Assembly (NCBI GenBank): GCA_027475525.1
Contig: JAMWFC010000113.1
Coordinates: 248,001 to 312,000 of the forward strand
Reading direction: 5' to 3'
Length of the DNA: 64,000 bases
DNA from: Macrolepiota albuminosa
Lineage: Eukaryota > Basidiomycota > Agaricomycetes > Agaricales > Agaricaceae
Numbering within the stretch: the first letter of the stretch is position 1; every line of letters starts with the position of its first letter. Made by a program: the position numbers and the translations under genes. Shown here piece after piece: positions 10,839-21,472 of the stretch. A model generated the notes under the pieces. That model was not told the DNA's origin and did not search any database. It was given only the letters and a program-made list of their open reading frames with translations.

Positions 10839-13145
10839 AGTGGAACCGATATTTACAGCGGAAGAAAGATCTATCTTTGAACCATACAAGGAACTCTACC
10901 GCTCCTCAACTACTCCTCAAGCTCGGACTGCTATCTTGAAGGATAAAATCCTAACGGATATTTTCAACTACTGGGCCACTAAGGGGACAGAGCCAAAGAC
11001 AGGGGAAGAGTGGGCAGAGAGAATCAAAGTAGGTACAGCAACTCATTGCAAAGAACTAGACATCATTTGCTTGAATAGAAGGTTGTCCAGTATATCAAGA
11101 ATTGCTGGCGCCCTTATTACCAGCATAAAGATCCAAAGGTGCTCCTGAAAACTTCACTGCTGTCCAGTATATCAAGAATTGCTGGCGCCCTTATTACCAG
11201 CATAAAGATCCAAAGGTGCTCCTGAAAACTTCACTGCAGATGTTGTCCGGCAGACAATGGCAAAGGAGATAAACGAGGAGATCCAGAACTTGTTGAGGGG
11301 TAAGGATCACAACGCCTCGGGATTGGATGCATTTGCACAATATAATGTGGCTGTCAAAAATGTTATGCATCAACTCACACCGCAGGAGGAAAGTCGTTTA
11401 CGGAAGATGGCAGCAGAATGGAGCGAAAAAGGAAATCCGCCAGAAATTCAGTGCAAGTTGGTACTGCTTCCGTCCCCCATCCGTCCTCTATTCGTTGTAC
11501 ATCCGTCCGCTTGATTCCGCTTTCTAATCATTGTCTCTCCAGGAAGGCCCGAAAGCACGGTTTGAAGCGTGTGGACGATGCAGATGTGCTTCGATTTAGA
11601 GAGATGGGCATGTTGAGTTGGACTGTTGTTGGTTGGTATGCAGATGAAGGCATGACTATTAGAATGTATGTGGTGCCATCATTCTTTAAACAATTTTGAC
11701 ACCAATTATAGTCATGACAATATGTCATACTTGACCCATGCTAACCGACCTACCTTTCAAGACTCCTTTCCTGACCTTGTTAGTGACCTCAACAAGAAGA
11801 TGATGGATTACATGTCTGCTCTTCTTGGTAGAGACATGCCGTCCAACATGCAATCACCCCATGATTTGACTCCTCCTATCCTTACACGCCATGACCTCAT
11901 CCTTGATCTGGATAGGGATGGATTCCCAATATTACCAGCAGATCCAGGACCAAATATATTTCAAACTCGGGCAGAATTGGAAATGCTTGTCCGGGACTAT
12001 CTAAATACTCATTACAGTGAATCCTAGTTTTCTCCACCTTTGCTCATCATCTGATCACCCCATCAGAAATTGCGTCTGGTTACCGTTATGAATCTGCTCC
12101 TTACAAGGCAGTGAGGACCAATGATCAGCAATTCATACATTCAAGGTATCTTCCAGAGGGTCTGATATTCCAAGATCCTCATAATCTTGGTCGGCCTGAG
12201 CTATTGCGTCTGCTGAACTTCTGGAGAGACCGTCAAGGACAGTATGGATCCGGTGATACCTTCCGCTGGACGGTTTATCTCAACCGTCACAAGCAGCCAG
12301 TAGCTGCCGAGTACGGCACCCAAGCTGATCGTGAAAAAAATGCGGCAGCAGCAGCAGCACGTAAGGCTACACGCAAAAATGGAGGGAAAAATTGGAAACA
12401 GAGGCCAACACCATTAGCGGTAGTCGATGGCAACAGTAGGACCATTGCTAATGATGGAGCCGCTGATGGCGGATCCGCTTTAGTCACCGGATCTGCGGTA
12501 GTCAATGGCAACAGTAGGACCATTGCTAATGATGGAGCCGCTGATGGCGGATCCGCTTTAGTCACCGGATCTGCAGCCAACTTGGAGTGGCAACGGGGGC
12601 CTACACTTCCCCTGTCACCTAGCGTACCACACACACCACTGCCTGACTTACAGGAGGAACCTCCTGTCTTGCGCTCACCGCACACTCCCCAGCCTCAGCG
12701 CCACAACAGATCCACGGTTCACAACGAATCCCGACCAAATGTATCAGCTTCCGCTCACGACGAGTCCGCTCTCGACGAATCCGTTCATGACGGATGTGTT
12801 GATGATACAGCAGTGGTAGATGCCACTACCATCCACCTCTTACAACAAAGAGGATGGAGCCATCCAGACCCTCCAATTAATGGCCCTAGTGATGGTTCCC
12901 CTAGATATAGAGTGTCAAGAAGGGTGCTCGACATTCTTCAAGATGAGGACAATGACCAATTTGAAGGTGAGGGAAGGCCGGCATTACAAAACCAAAAGAA
13001 GCGCAAGGCATTGCCTAACCAATTGTCAACAAATTCCAAGCGACCCCGCAAGTCTCAAGCACAAATGTTACAGGAGGATGCAGCTCGATACATTGATATG
13101 TCTACACCAGCAAAAAGGAGTAGCAGCCGCACTAAGGTCATTTGA
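10785..13145 (+). CDS. Unknown multi-exon KDZ-element gene
   Basis: An uncharacterised protein diverging from the transposase. The N-terminal half includes EERSIFEPYKELYRSS, EWAERIK, YIKNCWRPYY and YNVAVKNVMHQLTPQEE, a helical charged block like those I associate with repetitive agaric proteins. The middle contains WTVVGWYADEGM and DLDRDGFPILPADPGPN. The C-terminal half is low complexity, with an in-frame 26-residue duplication and a basic, nuclear-signal-like end (KKRKALP, SKRPRKSQ). Clear introns are 11029-11078, 11451-11542, 11666-11711 and 12017-12066, each keeping the frame. The start lies inside a 77-bp duplication and a second one (11084) breaks the second exon. One further base shift near 11215 remains after repair, so the copy may be damaged. 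No known fold is recognised; a nuclear role is only inferred from the basic tail. Confidence 0.6.
11084..11237. repeat. 77-bp tandem duplication (likely assembly overlap)
   Basis: 11084-11160 equals 11161-11237 exactly, duplicating the exon piece encoding VQYIKNCWRPYY of the plus-strand gene. Confidence 0.95.
12417..12574 (+). repeat. 78-bp in-frame coding duplication
   Basis: Two copies of a 78-bp unit encoding GNSRTIANDGAADGG differ at one or two bases (GATGGC versus AATGGC near the start). The period is 78, not 77, and the frame is kept, so I treat it as a genuine coding repeat. Confidence 0.85.
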
Positions 13146-13267
13146 CCAGTCCGCCGTCATTGATGTGGGGAAGGGGGGAATGTTATATTACATTTTGTAA
13201 ACTATAGGGTTACAAAAATGTACGAATGTGTGTCATAATGAAAAAAAAAATATGTGATTGTCCATCT

Positions 13268-15240
13268 TCACTTCTCTTCTGTTGCCTTCTGTCTCTCAGT
13301 AAGCCGACTGGATGATCGGGTCCGTTGCATCGGCGGCCAACTACTTTGGGAGTTGCTGCGAGCCCGTCCCCTTGGGCCAGGGAGAGGGTCCTCGGCAGGG
13401 ACTGGGACGGAAGATGGTTGAGGGGGTGACGGAGATGTTCGTGCGGGAGTCGTCCCTGAGGATGTTTGTTGAAGCGGGGACGGAGCAACGGTGAGAGCGG
13501 ATAAGTCAGCGGCGTGATGGGATTGGTCAGTGGCGAGGGCAGAGGTGTCACCAGTGGAAACGGATATGTCAGCAGTGGCAGGGGATTGGTCAGCGATGGG
13601 GTCAGGAGTGGTTTCTTCCTCTTCAACGATGGGTCCAAGTCCACTGTGCCCTGTTGGATGCACTGCCACATCATCCTGAGCTGACGGACTGGAGGGATGG
13701 GTAGAGATGTGAAGTTGATTCTGCAAAGTGTCAACCACACCTCAAATATTGCGGATCTGCTCTTCCGTCTGACGGATACGTCCGGTGTGGTCTTCAAGTG
13801 TCTCACCCGCAAGAGAAACATTTGTTTGCAGGGTTTCTATGCGGCCACCGAGCGTGTCGACCTGAGCCTGGTAGCGACGGAAGAAGTCCTCAATATGCGG
13901 TAACCAGCTCACCTCAGCCATGACAAACCCGTCCCGCACCTGCTCCCCAACATTCCGCAATGCTTCCTGGAACCCATTCTCCATCCTGTCCAAATGGCTC
14001 TCCACCCCTGCCATTACACCAGCCACAATGTCCTCACTGTGACTAGACTCCATTGCCCGCTCCTTGCCCTTTCCCTTGACCGGAAGAGGGTCCGCTGGGC
14101 GGTTGGAGGTCGACGGTTGGGATGGATGGATGGACGGTTTTGATGGTCCCGCGATTGGACTGGTTGGTTCATCTGCTAACTATTGGTTAGCTATTTGAGC
14201 AGGAAAAGAGTTTCATACCGTCATCACTCTCAATAATTGTCACTGACTTCTTTCTCAGTGGTTTTTTCCCCTTTCCCTTGTTGCTGGGCTTGACGGTTTT
14301 CTTGACAATCGTCAGGCTGCATGTTCGTTTGCAAATGAGCCGGCAGGGATTGCATGCGGTGCCACCCTTTGTCCTGACACACTGTAGCCGCTTACTTGCG
14401 CAATATTGGCAAGGGGGGTTGATGTGCTGACCCTCGCGACAAGGTGCTGTCCTCAGATACCTGCCCAACAGCATCCCTCCAGTAATTTCCCCCTTCGGTA
14501 TTCTGCCCTCTTGTTCTTCCTCTTCCTCTTCCTCTTCATCCTCATCCTCATCCTCATCCTCCTGCTCCTTCTGTCGACGATAGGTACCAGGAGGAGGTTG
14601 ACCAATATAGGTCACCCGTTTTGGCTTCTTGGGATTTGGCGACGGACCAGACAAATCTCCTGCCGCTGGAGGACTTGGTCGTTTTCTCTTCTTCAGAATC
14701 GGTGACGGACCAGACAAATCTCCTGCTGCTGGCCTATGACCTATCCGGTCTTCTCGTGCCGGTGCCGTCGACGGACTGGCCTCAGTCGACGGATCAGGTC
14801 GTTCTTCGCCCCCACTTGGTTCCTCCCCCCTTCCACTCCTCTGGGTCCATTTCTTCGCAGCGTCCTTCAACCGCCTGGTCATATCCTTGTCAGAAAGCTT
14901 GCTCTGGAGTAGCGGGATAACTTTGTTGATGAAACTTCTCCTGGCATCAAGGAGGAGTTTCTTGTCATCCTTGACGTCCCTTGGAGTAGCGGGATAACTT
15001 TGTTGATGAAACTTCTCCTGGCATCAAGGAGGAGTTTCTTGTCATCCTTGACGTCCCTAATCTTGAACCACATGTCAATCTACAGGACAACTATTAGTGC
15101 ATGTCTATTAGGCAGGAGTGCTTGTATCTTACCAGGTCCTTCTGCTGTGCTTTGAGTTGTTGCAGGTCTCCTCTGAGAGCAAGGTATAATACTCGAACAT
15201 CCGCATCAACGACCCGTTGGTGGAGTTCTTCGTTAGACAT
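13268..15240 (-). pseudogene. Zinc-cluster-like, coiled-coil KDZ-element protein
   Basis: The gene starts MSNEELHQRVVDADVR at 15240. Introns at 15080-15132 and 14176-14218 join in frame. Removing the 77-bp duplication at 14905-15058 restores one frame through the helical N-terminus. Next come two copies of an AAGDLSGPSP motif with basic KKRKRPS or KKPKRV stretches, a run of Asp/Glu, and a cysteine motif (CQYCASKRLQC, then CNPCRLICKRTC; near 14330-14425) spaced like a fungal binuclear zinc cluster but not a perfect C6 match. A coiled coil follows (MENGFQEALRNVGEQVRDG to RIRQTEEQIRNI), cut by an in-frame TGA at 13742-13744. The same frame then continues as VVDTLQNQL and a Ser/Pro-rich tail to 13268. 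DNA binding is inferred from the Cys motif and basic blocks. The stop may be a real lesion or a base error. Confidence 0.6.
14905..15058. repeat. 77-bp tandem duplication (likely assembly overlap)
   Basis: 14905-14981 equals 14982-15058 exactly. Deleting one copy joins the FINKVIPLLQ exon to the SKLSDKDMTRRLK frame of the zinc-cluster-like gene. Confidence 0.95.
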
Positions 15241-15433
15241 GGCGGATGGAGGATTAAAGAAACAGACGAGAACTTTACACGAAGCAAGTTCTGAAAATAG
15301 ATATCATGTAACTCTTTTTAAATTACAAAAGAAGTTTTATTTATTGCTTGACAAACCTTACTTTGTTTATCTTACAGTTTAGTAAATAACAATTAGCTAA
15401 GCAGGTCAAAAATTCCAGACAGTTTGATATCAA

Positions 15434-16183
15434 TGCATTAGTGGGAATTGAACTTGCCTACTGCAAGACACAATGAATACCAATGGATAATATTCCACTA
15501 GACCATCAATGCTTACTGTATTGTTTATTGCACTAAGCAGGAGTCGAACCCACCTACTGCAACACACAATAAACACCAATAGATAATATTCCACTAGACC
15601 ATCAATGCTTACTGTATACTGCTATAGTCTAAATAGATATCATGTCACTCTGTTTAAATTAGGACCTTACTTTGTTTATTATACTGTGTAGTAAATAACA
15701 ATTAGCTAAGCAGGTCAAAAATTGCAAACGTTTTAATGTTCATTGCACCAAGCAGGAGTCGAACCCACCTACTGCAACACACAATGAAGACCAATGGATA
15801 ATATTCCACTAGATTATCGATGCTTACTGTACACTGCTATAGTCTAAATAGATATCATGTCACTATGTTTAAATTAGGACCTTACTTTGTTTATCATACT
15901 GTGTAGTAAATAACAATTAGCTAAAAACAGTGAGACAAAAATGCACTAGTAGGAATCGAACCCGTCTACTGCAAGACATAATAAAGACCAATGAATAATA
16001 TTCCACTAGACCACCAATGCTTACTTTACATTTCTATGATGTAAATAAACATCAGTCTATTCTTCTGTGTGTGGTCAAAAATATTTGAGTTCGATCTCAA
16101 TGCACTAGGGGGAGTCGAACCCACCTAATGCAAGATACAAGGAATACCAATGAGAAATATTCCACTACACGACAGACGCTTCA
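15434..16183 (-). repeat. Array of five tRNA-derived units, right edge of element
   Basis: Five minus-strand units at 15434-15515, 15530-15610, 15744-15832, 15942-16023 and 16101-16183. Each carries an A-box-like TGGTCTAGTGG (or a variant), an AT-rich core and a B box such as GGGTTCGACTCC. In the second unit GCATTGA and TTAGTGC form a full 7-bp acceptor stem (with G-U pairs) and the T arm pairs. The anticodon and D arms are degenerate in all. The spacer (CTATAGTCTAAATAGATATC and on) repeats with a period of about 215 bp, so part of the array is a tandem satellite. A further partial copy sits near 16214-16240. Confidence 0.7.
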
Positions 16184-16239
16184 TGTATAATGCTATGGTG
16201 TAAATCAATATCAGTCCAATATTCCGCTACAAACCATGG

Positions 16240-16365
16240 TTTTCCTCTTTCCTGTATACTTCTATGGTGTAAATAAATATCAGTCTAATATTGTCAATTC
16301 AATACAGATGCACCAGTTGCAGTAAAATCTCTATCCGTTCAAATTCTGTATGGGTCCGTTTGTGC
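16240..16365. repeat. Right 126-bp inverted repeat of the KDZ element
   Basis: Exact reverse complement of 2906-3031 over all 126 bases. Outside it the sequence changes to a region with different word usage (AGCGC-rich), consistent with an element boundary. Confidence 0.85.
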
Positions 16366-16412
16366 TCAGCCCACTGTGATTAGCGCTTCCCATCACCCAA
16401 GATGGCACCACC

Positions 16413-17505
16413 ATGGCGGCCCCCTTTGCCTGCTCTCCCCATCATCCCATCCCTTTGAAGCGTAAGCCCATTGTCGCCTCTCCTAGCAAGAGTCCCAGTA
16501 AGCGCCGGGAGCTAGCGCCTGCTACTCCTGTGGTCTTGTCTTCTACCAAGTCGTCTACTAATAAAGGCGAGGATACCGAGAGGGATGCTGAGGGCGAGGA
16601 TGACGATGAGGCTGGGCCTGTAGTCGACACCAATGCGCTGTTGGCGGTATGCACTCTTCTGCTTCACCTTACTCCCCCTATCGCCGCTAACCCTTATCAG
16701 AGCGACCCCAGTGGTAATCAGTGCGTAGTCCTTGTGTTTCCCTTTTTAGTAGCGCTAACCTCTTTGTCACCAGGTCCCCTACTCCTTCACTTCCCGTCGT
16801 CGTGAATATCCCTCCCACCAAAAATGTTGTGATGTCTGTCACCAGTGCTACCCCTGCTCCTGAGCCTGTTGTGGCTAGCGCCTCCTCCATCGCTCTTCCT
16901 ATTACCCTGTCTCTTACTCCTCCTTGTAGCCTCTCTTCCTTCCCCAGTACTTGCGAGTCCTCCACCATGCCTGAGTCTGAAGGGACCTTAGTGGCTCAGG
17001 CCGAGCGCCGTTGCCGCTGGAGGTACTTGCCCTCTTATGGCATCCACCTTTCCTCTGCTAGGGCCATGTCCCCAGGCAATAAGTGCCATGAATGGACCCC
17101 CCATGCTCCCATAACTGTTCAAGTAAGTCTGCATTTCTTAGTTAGTTCGTCTTTTCTCTGACCTCCGCTAAGTTTGATCCCTTCTGGACTCCTCCCCCTG
17201 CCATGCGTGTTTCCGGCGATGCCTACCCTTGGCTTGGGGATGAGTTCTCTTATCCCATCACTCCTCTTTGTCCTGCCCCCGATCTCCGCCAACAACTTTG
17301 CCAGGTCAAGGATGCAACCGATGTCATTGGTAGCGAACTCGCCCTCCTATGTCCTTGTGTCTCCACCTTAGCGTGCCGTGAGCTCCTCCTGCTTGAGCTC
17401 CATAATGACATTACTGATGCGCTTGAGTGGCAAGCGAGTAACGCCATTCAGGACAGGGACTTGCTTTCTTTGGATGATCCCACTCCCTCTGAGTCTGATG
17501 CATAG
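16413..17505 (+). CDS. Unknown Ser/Pro-rich protein in repeat region
   Basis: I do not recognise the family. A first exon from 16413 encodes MAAPFACSPHHPIPLKRKP and an acidic stretch (AEGEDDDEAGPVV). A middle exon (about 16790-17122) encodes Ser/Pro/Thr-rich sequence followed by RRCRWRYLPSYGIHLSSARA. A clear 50-nt intron (17123-17172) joins in frame to a last exon encoding FDPFWTPPPAMRVSG to LLSLDDPTPSESDA and stop at 17503-17505. I could not settle the intron between the first two exons. The last exon reads as ordinary coding sequence. The AGCGC-rich word use matches the downstream retroelement, so it may be an element gene rather than a host gene. Confidence 0.45.
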
Positions 17506-17969
17506 TCGCTGGCCCGTAGCGCTTCAAACTTTTGTGGACTTTGTAATTTTTGATACGTAGTTTTGTGATAGCCATACTAGAAATAAATGCTCCCCCCCTT
17601 TGTTCCGAAATTGTCAGTCTGTAAGTAATCAAATACAAAGTAAGAAAAAGGGGAAACACTCAGTAAATCATCATAGCGTAGAAAATCCCTATTACCAGCG
17701 CGACCCAATAGCCAATATTGCACCAGCCTAGGAAGAAATAGGTATCGTCTGTAGAAAAATAAGTTGATTCATGCAAGAAGTTTTAATGTATAAGAAATAG
17801 AGTGCCACTGATTGCTTGTGGTTATTCGGTGATGGTGGCTATAAGTGCTAGATCTTGAAGGTTAACTTCCTCTTTGTGCAACCTAAAAATGAGTCAAGCA
17901 CATCCTATTGGTTTGTGTCTGTGTCAGGGTCCAAGCCCCTTGAGAAGTGCCCTCCCATGCTGTTGCTAG
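17506..17969. other. Non-coding stretch
   Basis: AT-rich sequence between two plus-strand coding blocks. No open frame, RNA gene or obvious repeat was recognised. Confidence 0.5.
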
Positions 17970-19463
17970 TTGAAACACTGCCTGAGTCCTATAAATTGCC
18001 CATGCCTTGACAGCATCTCATCAGTCTTCGCAATGGAAAGCCCAACCGGCATTGTGTGGTCTCCCCGCTGTGATCGTGCTCATGTCATGATTGATCCCCC
18101 CACTTTCCTGGAACGCGCTACCTTGTTCTTCCACCACTACCCGGCAGTCGGTGTGCCCAGACTGACCGACGGAGTCGTTGAGTTAGGTCGTCGCTGCCAG
18201 CTACTTTGTGCAGCTTGTGAGATTTGGAATGACGACCTGCTGTTGACCCATTTTGGTATGGAGAAGAACTGGAGTCAGATTTTTCAGGTGCGCTATTGCC
18301 TTTTTTGCCCTCCTTCTCTTCTGATAGTTGCCCAATAAAGCAAATTGCAACCAAGGAAACAAAAGAGCATCTTGAGTTGCTGCTGGAGGAGAGTCACTAT
18401 CTGGTTCATTGCCTTATTACCTCATTTTCTTCCTTCTAACGCGTCGCCTTGCTAGGCACCCCACTCATCTACTGGTGGCCGGCTCTTTCATGGTCCTGCT
18501 GAAGGCTGGAGGCCTCCCAGGCCTCTCCTTTTGCCCGGTCCTTGATGCTTGTCCATCTCCTATGTTGTTTATGTAAGTCGGCTCCTTCTTTTCCGTGGTG
18601 CCACTGGGCTGACAGATTTTAGATACTTGATTTCCTTGTTGTAGTTTTATGAATTGCATCATTGTTGTCGTCCCCCCTGTGATTGTTTTGCGCATGTAAG
18701 AATTCCCAAGTGTCTGTGACCCTGCAAGTAGCTTGAGGTACTTTATGGATTCTGGTGCTGTTAACCCGGTCAGTATCACATCATGCCAGAACTTCCCCTC
18801 CTCCTTGATGAGCCCAAACGTCTTTACCGTCCCATTATCTTAGATTGGTTGGAGCAGTTTCTTGCTCTAATGCCTACTGGTGGCTTTCCGCACAAGAATG
18901 GCAACACCATGACCCTGGTACGCAGGTACCAAATTCTTCTCGCCGCTTCTGAAGAGTGGCTGGTCGCTGTTGACCCATCCTTGGTCACCGTACACCTCCC
19001 CTTAGCATGAGTCATGATTAATGCTCATGTGTTGTGTAGGAGCCGGTTACGGGTACCACTTTGAGTCTGGCCAGCCTACTCCACAAAACAGGAACCTTGG
19101 TTAGTTCTTATCTTTTCCTGACCTGAGGTTGTTAACTCCATGCTGTCTCTAAGAGTCTCTCCTGGCTCCCCCTCCCTTCTCTCATCAACCTTGATGCACG
19201 TAGAGCCATACTCAAATGCACGGCCTTTCCTTTCCTATTGTTTGAGTCCCACCTGGATGGGGACGGTTGGTACTCATCCCCCAACCCCTCTGCTGCTCCT
19301 CTGGGCGCTCCTTGTGCTCCTCACCCAGGCGCTCCTCCTGTGCCTCCTAGCATTTCCATTCCTCCCATACCATCTACTAATGCACCACCTCCAGGCACTC
19401 CTCCCACCTGCAGGTGACCTAAAGATCAAGTCAAAGGTCCACGTCGACGGTCTTCCTCTTTAG
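17970..19463 (+). CDS. Two related exons of unknown genes
   Basis: An exon starting at 18033 (MESPTGIVWSPRCDRAHVM) contains RRCQLLCAACEIW. A second from 18783 (MPELPLLLDEPKRLYRPI) contains RRYQILLAASEEW. The two align around this RRxQxLxAAxExW core, with a Pro-containing helix before it, so they look like diverged tandem copies of one domain. The first ends at a GTGCGC donor-like site after NWSQIFQ. The remaining sequence to 19463 is Pro/Leu-rich and its exon structure is not resolved. The AGCGC word bias links this block with the retroelement beside it. No function is assigned. Confidence 0.35.
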
Positions 19464-19769
19464 GATAGCTCAATTAGTTGTAGTTGTAGTCTGATCGCTT
19501 GTTCCTCATGTATTAGTACTGCTTGCTTATTTATTCTTTTCTGGTTGTCGGGTTGCCTAAGTCTGATCAAGGGAGGCGCTAACGGTTAGTGCCTTGCATT
19601 TTGTATAAGTTTATCGCTCCTTGTCTTCATCTGGAGTGGTCTCGTCATCGTCCACCAACTCTGTCTCTTCCAGCTCTTGAAGTTTGGCAGTGTCGATGTC
19701 CAGCACTGGCAAAGGTAGTGGAATATGTTCACATGCTAAGTAGGGAATGAGTCAAAACACTGCTACCGG
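19464..19769. other. Non-coding stretch downstream of the integrase fragment
   Basis: A 3' LTR of the minus-strand retroelement would be expected here. I found no sequence here that repeats at the other end (25.2-26.3 kb). Confidence 0.4.
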
Positions 19770-20732
19770 TCAATGCAAAACTGAGCTGTCCAACTCGCAG
19801 AGTACGTAGGCACCTCCTCTATTGCAGGAAACTACTATGAGGGGTCCTAGGTATCGAGGTTGCATCTTTTTGTTATGGGTAACTTCGATTTTCGAGTTGC
19901 GCATTAGTACTAAGATGCCAGTTGTAAAGTTGTAGTCTCGGATGGTAGCGCTATGCTCGCTCTCAAATCGCAAGGCGGCCTGTCGTCTAGCTTGAAATAC
20001 CACCTCGTGTAGGCGCTCGAGATCCTCCATGCGTCGTTGTAAGTCAATAGTGCGCCTAGCAATCAGATCAGTAGAAGACATAATTGAGTTAGGTGGGGGT
20101 TGTAAGTACGTCACCTCCACAACATCCGCTGGGAGCAGGGGATGAGTGCCAGTTGCCACGTAGTAAGGAGAACAGCCCATCCTCTTCCATACGGTAACCC
20201 ATTCAGACCAAAAGACCAAATAAGTTGCTTCACTCCAGCAACTTTTGTTGCCATCTACCGCCTTGAATAGCAATAGCACCTGTTGTACATCAAAATGCGG
20301 CCTTTCCACTATACTGTTAGCATGTTTGTTGTATCCTGAGACCCGAATATGCTATATATTGTATTTCTTTGCAAGGTAGGTAAGCACCTTAACTATCAGC
20401 GCTCCGTTGTCTGTAACAATCTCGTGAAGGGCTCCCCATCTGCAAATAACATCTTTGAAGAGCCACTTAGCTATAGTGTTGGTATTTTCCCACTGGAGCA
20501 TTTGGAACTCCGGCCAATGTACCAAAGAACACCTTCCTTGGATAATGTACTTGTAGCGCCCCGACTTGGGCATGTGCATAGTGTCGATATATATCTTTCC
20601 GAACAATGGTGCTGGAGTCACTATGGTTGGGGGAATAAGAACTTGGCGCGTCTGCTGGATTTGGCAGAGATGACAAGTGCAAATATACCATGCGATATCG
20701 GCGCTAACTTGAGGCCACCAAAAATGTTCCAA
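19770..20732 (-). pseudogene. Retroelement integrase remnant
   Basis: The upstream part (20352-20732) carries the end of the zinc-binding domain (CTCHLCQIQQTR) and catalytic-core motifs YIDTMHMPKSG and IVTDNGA, so the first two acidic residues of the DDE core are present. The downstream part (19770-20309) encodes the C-terminal region with WKRMGCSPYYVATGTHPLLP and MQPRYLGPLIVVSCNRGGAY. A frame break between the halves at about 20310-20350 makes it non-functional. The third catalytic residue may be the E of the SIVERPHF remnant. Confidence 0.75.
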
Positions 20733-20809
20733 TAAATTCGCCTGTGTCGCATAGAGTCCTCAATGTCCCAAGTTATTGTGCATAGCGCGCAGAATCCTGA
20801 CTCGGCCAT

Positions 20810-21472
20810 CTGGTTTGATTACCAATTTGTGAGCGCCAGCCCTATTTCGTCGCCAAAGCCGATTCTCAACCATAAAGAAAGTCGTTGCGTATCGAATGAA
20901 GGTGGCGTATTCCGTATCTGTAAGGTCTGATGGTCAGCACAAATCCTGTAGCCACTTCCTAACCTGATCAACTTGTTGGTCTTCTGACTTAGCCTTGGCG
21001 CTACGAGGTACTGCCAAAGATAGGAGGTTGCAACTATCTTCCTGTAAGAGTCTGGGTTTCTCGACTATCTTTAGATCATTAGATGGCTTAGCGACGTTAT
21101 AGATACTGGCCGTGTAAAAAGTCAATGGAACCTGATACAGTTTAGGTTGATACGGGATGATAGGGTGTAGCCATGTCGAGATAGGTTGGTCTTTGCAAAG
21201 AGCTAAAATAGGCAATTGAATAATATGTACAAAACCATGCAGCCAGTCAATCCAATCGTCAAATACGTCATTGTCGCTTTTGTCTAGCGCCTCGTTTTCT
21301 GGCTGCCTAAGTCATCTAGATAGTCCATCAGGTCCATGAAACGCACTTTTGATGTGCATGAGCTTGAAGTGGAACATCAGTATGACTACTACCCAGCGAT
21401 TCATGCCAGCCGAAGGTTGAATGTCTGGATTCTGAAGCATTCCTTTGATGTAGCGTGCGTTAAGTTTGACAA
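20810..21472 (-). pseudogene. RNase H-end/linker remnant of the retroelement
   Basis: Directly after the RT motif FINDVDVKGP comes YIKGMLQNPDIQPSAGMNRW, which normally lies near the end of RNase H in agaric gypsy elements, then HGPDGLSR. The thumb of RT and the RNase H active site are therefore deleted. The rest (20934-21215) is weakly conserved linker toward the integrase. Confidence 0.6.

Larger units (their letters stand above)
2906..16365. mobile_element. KDZ-type DNA transposon with three further genes
   Basis: A 13.5-kb unit bounded by a perfect 126-bp inverted repeat. Inside are a transposase of the Kyakuja-Dileera-Zisupton superfamily (6605-10473, minus), two more minus-strand genes (4180-6431 and 13268-15240) and one plus-strand gene (about 10785-13145). 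Clusters of tRNA-derived repeats lie just inside both inverted repeats. The KDZ identification rests on the CxC2-type cysteine cluster and the three acidic motifs of the transposase. That the whole unit moves together is my inference from the inverted repeats and the shared CGGA/TCCG word bias. Internal stops and frameshifts suggest an inactive copy, though several breaks are assembly artefacts. No TET/JBP gene, a known companion of fungal KDZ elements, is seen. Confidence 0.7.

Noticed and set aside
2415..15058. Reading the 77-bp duplications as a CRISPR-like or VNTR system
   Set aside because: The duplicated sequences are unrelated to each other, have no spacers and share only their length; assembly overlap explains them better.
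15434..16183. Functional tRNA genes in the right array
   Set aside because: Acceptor and T arms are partly kept, but D and anticodon arms do not fold and no anticodon loop is clear.
2906..16365. A TET/JBP dioxygenase carried by the KDZ element
   Set aside because: Such genes accompany some fungal KDZ elements, but no HxD...H iron-binding pattern or related motif was found here.
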